Of a DNA stretch of 64,000 nt, positions 9,683 through 19,800 are shown piece after piece. The DNA is from Symsagittifera roscoffensis. Its lineage: Eukaryota > Xenacoelomorpha > Acoela > Convolutidae. Under the pieces are notes generated by a model. That model saw only the letters and a list, made by a program, of their open reading frames with translations, was not told the DNA's origin and searched no databases. The stretch's first letter is position 1. Each line of letters opens with the position of its first letter. Location: the NCBI RefSeq assembly GCF_963678635.1, contig NC_087069.1:15038660-15102659 (forward strand), in the 5' to 3' direction. The position numbers and the translations under genes are program-made.

Positions 9683-11673
9683 AACGTTTTCGCACATTTT
9701 GTGCATCATCAGGATAAAAACGTTTACTATATTTTTAAGTACGATCAAAGATATGGAAAAAGTGACAAACATGTCTCAAAAATGCTCTAAAAATTTCTGA
9801 CCAATCAAATTTAAACAATTGAAAAATTTAAATAATTTATCATTAATCACAATTTCCTGTAAGTTTTTGAGATTTTTAAGTTTTTTTCTTTAAATGTTAT
9901 AACAATTTGTTTGGAACTATGTTCGTTTCTGACACATCAAGTTTTTGAATTTTACCCATTTCATTCAAAGACTACATATTAAGCGTTAGATCCCAGCTCT
10001 TAATTGCATCGCGCTTGCTCATTTTCAACTTTTCGCTCCAAATATGCAAAGCCTCTAGTGTGAGTAGCTTATGAGTGTTTCCTGGTTGGTCTTAGATCTC
10101 TGACTTTAGCTCAGCAGTACCGCCTACCTCCATACTGCATTCTAGCACATGCTGTCCTTCTGGGGAGTCCTCTTTCTGGTGTAATTCAATCCTCGTGGCG
10201 GTTTTAGTTGGAGTTACATCCACTGCATGTAGGCTTATACACCACACTGGATCTGAGTTCATGTGCAAAGAAAGTTTCGGGGGATGGCAAGCATCTTTTC
10301 AACATTTTTAGTGTAAGAATTTGTTGTGCCTCGGATATTTGCCGCACCTTCGCTGCTGAACTTGGAATGGTTTACCTCGATATCTCATTGTCAAAGCGGG
10401 GGATGAATCTTTCAACCATTTATCCTTTCTTTCTCTGTTTTGATGTCATATTCTCTAGTTTTTTTCCTTCAATAATCTTCTAAGAGTTTCAAACAAAACC
10501 CTGTCTAACCATTTTTCTGGGTTTTGATTTTCAATCCATTGCTTCCGATTTTTCTCCAATGCCCTGTCAAAATTTACCCATATTGGGATACTTCTTAATA
10601 CTTCTTAAAACCGGATGAACGTTTCTTCAGTATTTCAAAGGTGCGCAGCCTATAAAATTAAAAACGTTACCGGTATCTGTGGGTTTTAGAACCACCTACA
10701 TGTGACCTGTTTTCGTGCGTCCTCAATTAAAATCAAGTGTAAAAAGGCCAAATTACCTTTACTATCAATTTCTTCTCTAGTAAACTGCAATTTGGATACA
10801 AATTTGTGGCAGCCTCGAGGAATACCCCTGGACCGCCCCCTCACATTTCTTATTTTGTCATCCACATGTCCTAGAAATACTTTATTACCATTTTCATTCC
10901 GATCTTTTCCCTGCTGTTTTTGAGAGTCCTCACTGTTTCAGCGTTGTTTGCGAACTCGGATTCCAATATGCCACCACCTTCTAAGCGGAAAAAATTCAAG
11001 TAGGTTTCGCATTCTACTCCTTGAGTTCGATATGTCACCTTTTCTGAAATCCAGGGCAGACCGTCTTTCTGTACATACCACAAACCAATAATTTAAAGTG
11101 TACCTTTTTCACAGCAAAAATTAGCTGCTTTTTCATAATTTTGATAGAAAGCTCTGTAAGATTGGTTTGCATGGCAAACAATCTCCGCATGGCTATTTCA
11201 AGATCTTTCTTGAGCGGGAAATTAGTGTACAAACTCAATAAATGAAGAGAAATTAAACTCTCAGCAGAGTACAATTGAGTTTTCTCCAAGATCTCCTTGG
11301 ACAGTTCGTATCTATGTTTTCCCACTCAGTTGTGTTATAGTATCTCACCAAAGATTGATTTAGATGGTGATATGAGCTACCAGGTGAAGAAGGGACCGTT
11401 GTCCTTCAAATTGTTTCTGGCTTTTTCAACTCATTTGTCAGAGGGTGTCTATTTCACATTATTAGCATATTACTTTGCTGCTGCTTCAATCTCACATAGT
11501 TTTTCTCCGGGTATTCTATTTAACTTCAGCTCAGACAAAAATTATCAATATCAGCAAGGAAATGAGGGTGATCAAACGTGTCACGTACCGAATGTTTTGG
11601 TCCAAAAGGAAAGACTTCTCGCAACCACTGCCGCACAACACTGTCTTTCTGAAAATATTTCAGGCTGTTTTTG
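9683..11673 (-). mobile_element. Second copy of the minus-strand PLE, with hammerhead core at 9683-9712
   Basis: Duplicate of 3811-5800. The hammerhead-like core lies at 9712-9683 on the minus strand. The one-base insertion near 11000 is unique to this copy. All other open pieces are identical to the first copy. Confidence 0.75.
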
Positions 11674-11697
11674 TGTCAGCATATCAAGTTGTTGACA

Positions 11698-12413
11698 TTA
11701 CACCTTGCTTAATACTATCCGTAGGTGAGAAATGACATCATTAAGTACAACAGATATGAACTCGAGCATTCCCAATCGGCTTGTTTGCTCTAAACTATCT
11801 CCAGCAGATTTGTTCAAAATGGAAGGTAGTTTGAACACATCTGTTAGAGGTAGTTTGGAGCAAGCAGGCCAATTGAGAATGCTCGAGTTCATGTCTGACG
11901 CGTAGTTGTTTGGCTCAAAACTGTGAACCAGCTCACGCGGAACTGCAGCAAGTCTAGCGAAAGATTTAGGGTCATAAACGTGCAGTCGTTCAATTTTTCC
12001 AGCTGTGAAAAAGCTGTAACATCGAGCTCTACGAATTAATTTGTGTAGGGCTTGAGTATACTATGAAGATTTTATACACAGCTCTCTACAATGTTTTTGG
12101 CTTTTTGGAAACACAAGAGTTTTAAGTATTTTTTATTTGGCAGTTAATTTGTGATGGTGCCCTCTTGCAGTCTTGAATAGCTCAAACCAACTATTACGTT
12201 CTAATGGATTACAGTGGAATTTTGGCAGCTTAAAACCAGGAAGCTTGAAACTTTTGAGACCGTAAAGAAAAGCTATGTTGCTCGTGTTTTGATCAGCACG
12301 GCGATAGACGTTAACGACTGAAATCGCCTTCGGTGAAATTGGTTGATCCTTAGAACTTATGTTGAAGCCGTTAAGACTTGTCTGGTGCTGTTTTAAGGCT
12401 GAATTCAGTGGTT
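11698..12413 (-). pseudogene. Second copy of the BEL/Pao gag fragment
   Basis: Duplicate of 5825-6540, including the hairpin (11756-11892). No coding difference seen. Confidence 0.6.
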
Positions 12414-13025
12414 ATTGATCAATTTTTGAAAACTCCTAGCTCTCATAGGAACCATGTCAACCGTATTTACCTTCGCATTGTCTTCGTTGTGTTGAATATA
12501 GACCATGGTGAAGCAATGTTAATTTCTTTTACTTGATGTATGTTTCTTGAGAAGTGAAGTCGGACTTACTTACTGCATAACTTACTCCAGGATACACGAA
12601 TATTGGACTTTTCCTTTTCGCTTAAAATCTTTTCCAAAAACAAGAAAAACTTTTATTTTTGTTGTATTGCATATTTATGTTTGCCTTGATTAATGTCTGA
12701 TAATTTCAAAAATCAAATTTTAAAAATAATCATCGTTGAAAAATTTTGATACTATCCCTATTTTATTTATGTAAGACAAAAGTAAAACACTTCAGGCCGT
12801 TTTCAATCTATTTTAATGCCAGACCATCAAACCTTCGGCTACTCTGCATCCATGGTTTTTGCAACTTATAATCGGTTACGAACACAACCAGTAAATTTTG
12901 AGAAATTTAAATTTAATAAATCGAAATTTTGTTTTATGGAAAGATGCTAGCAACACTTTTTTCAAATACGAAAAATCACTTATCATAGACCTTTCATGCA
13001 ATTCTTTTTATTTGTGGAAGGTACC

Positions 13026-13306
13026 GCGACAACTCGCAAGAGAGAAAAGTCGCAACAACTTGCAAATTTTAAGGAAAGCGACAACTCGCAAATTTTGAGG
13101 CTTACTGGAAATTTTAAATTCTCGGTTTAAATTCGCCGGTGAGCGCGCTACGCCTCAATAACAGGCTCTAAATTTCGTATTGAAACCTACTCTTTAGTGT
13201 CAAGATACATACACGTTGGCGCGACTGCGGCGCTGAGTATATTGCGAAATATCTTTTGATTCGAGTTGTCTTTTGTTGCGAGTTGTCTCTTCTTATTAGT
13301 TGTCGC
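13026..13306. repeat. Second copy of the MITE-like palindromic element
   Basis: Duplicate of 7153-7433, with the same direct and inverted GCGACAACTCGCAA motifs at its ends. Confidence 0.5.
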
Positions 13307-13663
13307 ATTACGCTTATGGAATTGTATGAAAAGTGTATGATTCTCATTTTCCATATATCAAAATTGTATGATTCGCTTTTTTGCTTAACTCGGGTCATGA
13401 AGTTTAAATATATCAGCCTGCTGCGATAAAATTTCGATGCTTAAACATGCGGTATCAGAAGGTTTTTGTGGTTACTGAAGAAAAGCATAACTTCCCAGGA
13501 GGTTTAGACAAAATGACGTCTATTTCTTAAAAGTTGATGTTCTGCAAAAGCAAAGAGACTTTGAAGAACTCTTTTTTCCGAAAAAAAAAAAATTTCTATG
13601 ATTAGTTGAAAGTTAACTTACAACTCAAGAATTTTGAACATGCAAACAAAATAGTGAAATGAC

Positions 13664-14289
13664 ACAAGACTGCTCGTATCAGAGCAAAACCTTGAATGTT
13701 CCGACTACCTTTTAAGATCTATCAAGCAGTAGTAACATGAAAAAAATAAATAGAAAAAAAATTAAAAAATATATAATTTGAAAACGTGAGATTTTTGGTG
13801 AAAATTATCCCCTCACACGCCATACAAAAAACAAAGTGATAGATTTTGCTCCTAGTAACATTTTATTTGGGGAAAATAAGTTTCCGCAACTAATTTGGAA
13901 CGATTTATAAGGCGGGTTCAATCTCCGCTTACGCGTTAATAGCGCGAAATATATCGCGCGTTAATTGTCCAAAATGACAATTTTCATACCCCAAATTTTC
14001 ATACCCCAAGCTTGCAATTTTCATACCCCCATAATTTTACGAAAAATGGCCACAGGCAAAATATCTTTCCAAATTTAAGCTCAGGACAATAATACTTTTT
14101 GAATGATTTAAAAAATTACGTCAAAATGGCTAGTTAAAAAGTCGAATTTTGTCTGAAGAAAAAACCACCCCCAGCACAAATATTCCGTTACTTTCGCTAC
14201 GAAAGACGGAACAAAAATTGACTCACTCCCTAAATTTTTGAGTGCAGTCGCAATGTGCAGGGCTGTGTCCTGGATACGAGCAGTCTTGT
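13664..14289. mobile_element. 626-bp non-autonomous element with 17-bp perfect terminal inverted repeats
   Basis: The left end ACAAGACTGCTCGTATC (13664-13680) is the exact reverse complement of the right end (14273-14289). Inside are a GC-rich palindromic patch (TTACGCGTTAATAGCGCG near 13930) and a run of CATACCCC repeats near 13985-14030. No protein is encoded. Diverged relatives lie on the other strand at about 51170-51570 and 58550-59014, so it is a dispersed family. I see no clear target-site duplication. The left half spans the end of the 5.87-kb duplication. Confidence 0.75.
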
Positions 14290-14763
14290 TCTGCTTCTGT
14301 TCATTAGTTCTTCAATTTTCTGTGTGCATCAATGGTTTACAAAATTTTCTAGTTCTAATGTAAAGCCTAATTTGTTGAATCCATGGCCTAATAATTAGTC
14401 TGACTTTTGATCTGATTGTATTTTTCCGACTTATGGTTCCGGATTACAAAATTGCTCAGGTTACTTTAATTTCAATTCAATTTCACAAAAATCAGGCAAT
14501 TCATGAGATGTATTTATAAATTTGAGAAATTAATCATTTAAAACTTCAAATCCAGATATCTATTTTCAATAAAAATTGGCAGCAAATCATTAACAGGTAA
14601 TTAAATTCAAATCAAAATATTAAAGTTTCAAATGAAATTTTCTATCTGCTTCTTTCAATCAGGTAGCGTTGCGTATCGTGTACTAAACGCTCATTTTAGC
14701 ATACAATTAATCACTCTTATTTTATCGATAGATTTTAATCATCTTCAGTTGTGCATGTTTCAT
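14290..14763. other. Non-coding stretch 3' of the secreted Gly/Ala-rich protein gene
   Basis: AT-rich, with no gene or repeat I can support. It would hold the 3' untranslated region of the minus-strand gene ending at 14764; an AATAAA-type signal on the minus strand is plausible but not decisive. Confidence 0.4.
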
Positions 14764-15498
14764 TTATTCATCTGCGAACCATTTCAGTTGGTCGCCAGCT
14801 TCTTCTTTCGCGAATTCCTTCAGTGACTCGACAACACCCTCTTGTTTCAGAGCCAGACCCGAAGACCCTACCCCAAAATCAGCTGCAACAGCTGCAGCCG
14901 CATCCAGCCCTGCCACGATAGCTCCCGATTCATCAACCTTGCGATCTATGTCCCATACACCATGAGTTGATCTCTCGTCTTGAACAGCTGAGTCAATTGC
15001 GGAATGAGCTCCGTCGAATGCCACTCCTGTGCCAGCTGCTGCGGTTCCTGCCGCAAAAACACCCGCGCCAGCTCCCCCAGTAGCCGCACCCACTCCAAGG
15101 ATTAGTGTATTACGTGCACCAGAAAGCATGGTCTCGCGCGCCATTTCATTTTCGCCTTTTGCCAAATAGACGATCCCTTTTACCTGCCCCAATCCCAACA
15201 CATTGGGTTCTTCCATGAAGGCATCTTCTGTCTCATGAATAACCCTCGCTGCGCCTTTATCGTCACCGATCGCCGCCCGGATTCCCGCATTTATTGGTCC
15301 AACGATCATGCTCTGCTCTGAGTATTTGACCCAATCAGTACCGGCGTCGCTGGCAAGTTTGCCAGCTTTTTTCGGATCAAATGGTGCTACGATACCAGCG
15401 CCGACAAGTTTTGCGGTACTTTTGACAGCTGTTGAAATCTCGTCCCAAATTGGAAATGCATCCGCACTTAGTAGCAAGAAAACTGGAAGAAAGTTCAT
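14764..15498 (-). CDS. Predicted secreted Gly/Ala-rich protein, 244 aa, family not identified
   Basis: Single open frame from ATG at 15498 to TAA at 14764. I chose this ATG because MNFLPVFLLLSADAFP is a good signal peptide; the frame is open for 24 more codons upstream but without an ATG. After the signal come an amphipathic region (KSTAKLVGAGIVAPFDPKK), a polar middle (near residues 75-115) with acidic patches, a strikingly Gly/Ala-rich hydrophobic block near residues 130-165 (GVGAATGGAGAG), and GAHSAIDSAVQDE near 165-180. Codon use is balanced and GC is clearly higher than the surroundings, as expected of a real gene. The role is unknown. The Gly/Ala block could insert in membranes or pack as a helical hairpin. 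An upstream untranslated exon is possible. Confidence 0.75.
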   Translation of the reverse strand: MNFLPVFLLLSADAFPIWDEISTAVKSTAKLVGAGIVAPFDPKKAGKLASDAGTDWVKYSEQSMIVGPINAGIRAAIGDDKGAARVIHETEDAFMEEPNVLGLGQVKGIVYLAKGENEMARETMLSGARNTLILGVGAATGGAGAGVFAAGTAAAGTGVAFDGAHSAIDSAVQDERSTHGVWDIDRKVDESGAIVAGLDAAAAVAADFGVGSSGLALKQEGVVESLKEFAKEEAGDQLKWFADE

Positions 15499-16045
15499 AT
15501 CTCCGAAACAATGTGTACAAAACGCGTCAAATTTCCTGTCTTTTGTTTTGATCCAAATCTGCGTAAACAAAAATTATTTGAATTTAATTTGACACCCACG
15601 TAGAATTTGTTTTTGAAAATGATTAGATCAAAAAAGTAGCATTTCGTCGATCTAAACGGAAAAATTTTGATAAAGTTTCACTAAATTTTTATCTCATCTG
15701 TCATCTTAAGCAGGGGTGGATTTAGGGAGGGGCAGACGTCCTTCTCTCAGGGGTTTTAACCCTTACTGACGCAAGGGATCCTTTTTTGATACTATTTGAA
15801 GACACGAATTTCTGAAGGCGCTTTTTGGCTCTAATTGATATTAATCTTAAAGGGGGAGCGCGCCAAAATTTTTTTCAAAAAGTGCGTTTTAATCGAACTG
15901 TTCAACCAGATTGATATCAGGAAGTCATGAAAAATTGCCGAGGTAATTTTATGTTACAATAACACATTTGATTACTAATTTAATCCGCCAAAAAACTATT
16001 TTGAGGGTTTTCGAAACAAATGTATGTGCTACCCATGATTAGTCA
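15499..16045. other. Intergenic stretch with a hAT-like MITE fragment
   Basis: Upstream region of the 244-aa gene. From 15711 it contains AGCAGGGGTGGATTTAGGG and about 160 bp whose reverse complement resembles 24490-24665. Ends of this kind (CAGGGGYGGATTTAGGG) recall non-autonomous hAT elements. Nothing else is recognised. Confidence 0.45.
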
Positions 16046-16260
16046 TGTTGTGATTTTACATCAGGTTTTGCAATTATTGCTAAACATACTTATTTAATTA
16101 ACCGGTCACTTAGTTATGACCTTCACTAGCCATTCTCTCCGGCGGAGAGAATGATCTCTCATTGTTTTAATGTTTTAACTTACCGACTAATTCATATTAT
16201 TTCTTATTCTTTTTAATAGTTTTAATTTAGAATTAGCTACAACAAAGTAACATTTTATCA
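16046..16260 (+). repeat. 5' LTR of the 6.9-kb gypsy element
   Basis: 215 bp, TGTTGTGATT...TTTTATCA, identical to the 3' LTR. It contains a short inverted repeat TCTCTCCGGCGGAGAGA near 16135-16152. The last base forms the first base of the gag ATG. Confidence 0.95.
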
Positions 16261-16748
16261 TGGCGCAGTCATCTAACGAATCTAACGTGAGAGGAATACC
16301 TCCCTTTTGGCAAAACCATACGGTAGACCCACCCATCCCTTGGGAAGATTGGAGTGATCTGTTTCAATTAGCAATTATAGCTAAAGAAAACATAGATATA
16401 GAAAATCTACTCAATCCGTCGGAGAGACAACATCCATTACCACCAAATTTGGAAAACCCACCGGACGGTGAAACAGACGCCCAAAGACGCTTGAGATTGG
16501 AGAGAAATATCCAAGAACAAAGAAGATATGACGAAGAAGAAACAGCTTCGATAAAAACCGAAACTAAGAAATTTAACGGAATGCGAATAGAAGAAGCAGA
16601 CAAGAAATTACGATCAGTCTTATATCTGGCATTGGGAAATGAAGGAAAAAGGATCTTCGGACAGAAATTTACCAAGGTGAAAGTCTTACAAATTTCTTTT
16701 AGCGTCTGCTTTCGTAAGAAAATCAAACGTCACATTCGAACGACATAA
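16260..16748 (+). pseudogene. Gag, N-terminal part, ending at a frameshift
   Basis: 162 codons from the ATG on the LTR/PBS joint. The N-terminus has IPPFWQNHTVDPPIPWEDW, then DAQRRLRLERN and YLALGNEGKRIFGQKF, a capsid-type Gag region. Gag sense then passes to the +1 frame, open from 16681 (NVTFERHKLLNRKQRD, ESLEQFWGALAEMA), which continues into the zinc knuckles and pol. The shift falls inside capsid, not at the usual gag/pol boundary, so I read it as a small indel in the 16670-16700 region, not as programmed frameshifting. The protein would structure the virus-like particle. Confidence 0.75.
16261..16278 (+). promoter_or_regulatory. Primer-binding site directly at the LTR end, overlapping the gag start
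   Basis: TGGCGCAGTC follows the LTR with no spacer. TGG would pair with the CCA end of a tRNA. The gag ATG (16260-16262) uses the LTR's last A plus TG of this site, so priming site and first gag codons coincide. The tRNA is not identified. Confidence 0.7.
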
Positions 16749-16812
16749 ACTGTTAAATAGAAAACAACGCGACAGAGAATCCCTCGAACAATTTTGGGGT
16801 GCCTTAGCTGAA

Positions 16813-19800
16813 ATGGCTAAAAAGTGCGACATATCCGCAGGAGAAGAAGAGTGGATAAGAGATATTTTCATAAATAATATGAAAAACTACGATATACAAA
16901 GGAAATTATTAACAGAAACCCTCCCTCCACGCGAAGCACTAAACGTAGCACTTATCGATGAAAAAGGAATTTTAAATCACTTGAAGTTAACTAATAATTT
17001 TAAATCCAACGGATCATCTGTACATAAACCAAACAACCATTTTAACGTCAAAAGAGAACCAACTCTCAACATCGAAAGAAGTAACAGCTGTATGAAGTGT
17101 GGCGGTTCATTCTCAAAAGGACACTTAGCAGTTTGCCCAGCAAAGGACACAACTTGTACTTCTTGTAAATTCAAAGGTCATTTCACCAGACTTTGTAGAT
17201 CTCGACGTAAAAATGTAAACATTGTAAATACCCAAATTGTAGATAATACAGATTTTAATCCGTCGGATTTCCCGGATGTAAATACCGACCACACGGATAG
17301 AGAATGTTGCGGTGTCATAAACGCATGGTCGGAATCTGGACAAAGTGAAAACGACGATTACTCTGTACTAAATATAACTACAATTTTTGATAACGACGGA
17401 AAGGAACTGAAAAAATTATTAAACATCGGACTCGGAAAAGAAAACCAAGTAATTTTAAACATTCAAGTGGATTCAGCTAGCCCAGTGAGCTTTCTTAAGA
17501 AAAACGTACTTCACGAATTGAAATTACGTGATCCATACTTGAAAATTTATCCGGTGGATAAGACAACCAGAGACCTTTACTGTGGATTCACGGATAATGC
17601 CATAAACATCACTGGAAAGGTGAAGATTCCGATATTCTCAAATGGTTGGTCAGATAACAACTGTCAATTCTTCTTAACCGAGGGACATGAAAGGAACATC
17701 TTAGGAAACGACAACCTTCCAAAAGTGGGAATAGAGGTCTCTCAGAAACATTTTCCACACTTCCAGACCAACAAGCAGTGTAAGTCAGTAAATTCCATTT
17801 CCCAAACAAACCAAGATAGGGAAATCCTTAATATATCAAAGTCATTTAAAAATTTATTCCTTCGGATTGGAAAAATTAAAAATCAAATGAAAATTACCCA
17901 TTTTCACGAACCATTAAAACCAATCCAACTAAAAGGAAGACGTGTCCCCCTACATTTACTGGATGCGGTAAAAACAGAACTCAATAGATTAAAAGCAGAG
18001 GGACATATTAAAAAATTAGAAAATTGCGACGAAGACAGATTTATTAGCCCAATAGTCATCACTTGCAAAAAAGACAAATCTATCAAACTGGCATTAGATT
18101 CCAAGTTCATAAACAAACAGATTTACAAGAACAAATATCAAATGCCAAACATCCATGAACTTGTAGACAACGTCGCGGCACAAATTACTAATGATTCCGT
18201 TGGAGAAGTGTGGTTTACTAATCTAGACTTAAAAAATGCATACAGTCAATTAGCATTAGACAAATTTACTAGTAACCAATGTAACTTCAGTATTGTGGGC
18301 GGTGACATTACTGGTACTTACCAATTTTTAACTGGTTTTTACGGCTTAGGGGATATGCCCAACGAATTTCAAAGAGTAATGGACTCTACGTTAGGTTCAA
18401 TCCCATTTACAAATTGTTACTTGGACGACATTTTAATTTCTTCCAAAGGAACATTCTTAGACCACAAGAATATTGTATTAAAAATTCTATCGACCCTCGA
18501 CGAATACAACTTTGCCGTAAAATGGTCAAAATGTAAATTCTTTCAAAAAGAAATAGAATGGTTGGGATTTAAAATCTCTAAATCAGGAATTACCCCGTTA
18601 TTCGACAAATCGAAAGCTATCAAAGACCTACCTATACCGAAGAATCTGAAAGAATTACGATCATTTTTTGGTTCTATAAACCAATACATTAAATTTGTCC
18701 CAAACCTTGCATCCTTAGGAAGCCCACTCCGACCGCTCCTAAATAAGAAATCAATATTCCAATGGAACGATGATCATACAAAAGCGTTTGAAAGAATAAA
18801 AGAGGAAATCGTTAATTTAACAGAGAATACACATTTCGATGTAAAACGAAAAACTAGAGTGAAAACAGACGCATCACACAATGGACTTGGAGCCTCGCTG
18901 GAACAACTCCATGGGAACGATTGGAAAACAATCTCATTTGCGTCACGTTTTTTAAATCCTCACGAGTCCAAATACTCTACTAACGAACTCGAACTTTTAG
19001 GGGTTGTTTGGGCTGTTGAGCATTATAAAAATTACCTTTACGGCTCTGATTTCGAAATAATTACTGATCACAAGGCCCTATTATCCGCTCTTTCACCAAA
19101 CCACGGAAATAAAACCTACCACAGTAGATTAACAAGATGGGTAGACAGATTATTACCTTTTAATTTCTCAATCAAACATATCGCAGGAAAAGACATGGGC
19201 TTCACTGACCTTATTTCTAGAATCCCATCCGGAAAAGCCCTTCCAACTTCACATTACGACGAAGAATTCGTAATAGCAAACATTAATAAGATTAATAAAT
19301 CATTAAATCCGTCGGAGAAACTAAGAAATACCTGTTCAGCCATTGGTCACAATTTGGAAAATTCCGATTACGTCTTATTACGTAATTACTTAATAGCAGC
19401 AGTACTAAAACTTATTAACTCGTCTTTTCCAATTTGCTCATTCAATCACAGAAGAACAGAATTTTGTACATCAAATTGTATTCCAACGGATTATTCCAAC
19501 ACAAATACTTTAATTATTTCCATTTCAAATTCCGCATTTCTTTATTTTTTAATTTTTAATTGTAGCCTAATTAATTCACCTGTAGATAAAAAAATTGTAG
19601 ATACTGTTAATATGAATAATAAGAATATTGTAATTAATCCCACCACTTCCGGTATTTCCGTAGATTTAGAATTCAAACTTTTACCAAATCATATCAATCT
19701 CGTTAAAAAATACCGTGAAAACTTGAAGTTGCCGGATCGACCCTTGGATTTAAATATTTTATTTAACGCCAAGTTAGTGGCTCTCTTGACAGAAGACGAT

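Larger units (their letters stand above)
7999..13870. repeat. Unit 2 of the 5.87-kb tandem duplication
   Basis: It begins inside the PHD/RT part of the plus-strand PLE and ends in the TIR element of 13.66-14.29 kb. That TIR element continues without a break past 13870 and is cut short at 7998, so the 7998/7999 joint is the new one and the 13.87-kb joint is original. Contents are: truncated PLE on + (7999-9138), hammerhead-like cores (9285-9332 on +, 9683-9712 on -), PLE on - (9683 to about 11673), BEL/Pao relic (11698-12413), hairpin (11756-11892) and palindromic repeat (13026-13306). Confidence 0.95.

Noticed and set aside
16677-16702. A 26-nt GT...TTTTAG segment in gag that looks like a tiny intron
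   Set aside because: Its removal leads to the third frame, not to the frame that continues gag, and soon meets a stop.
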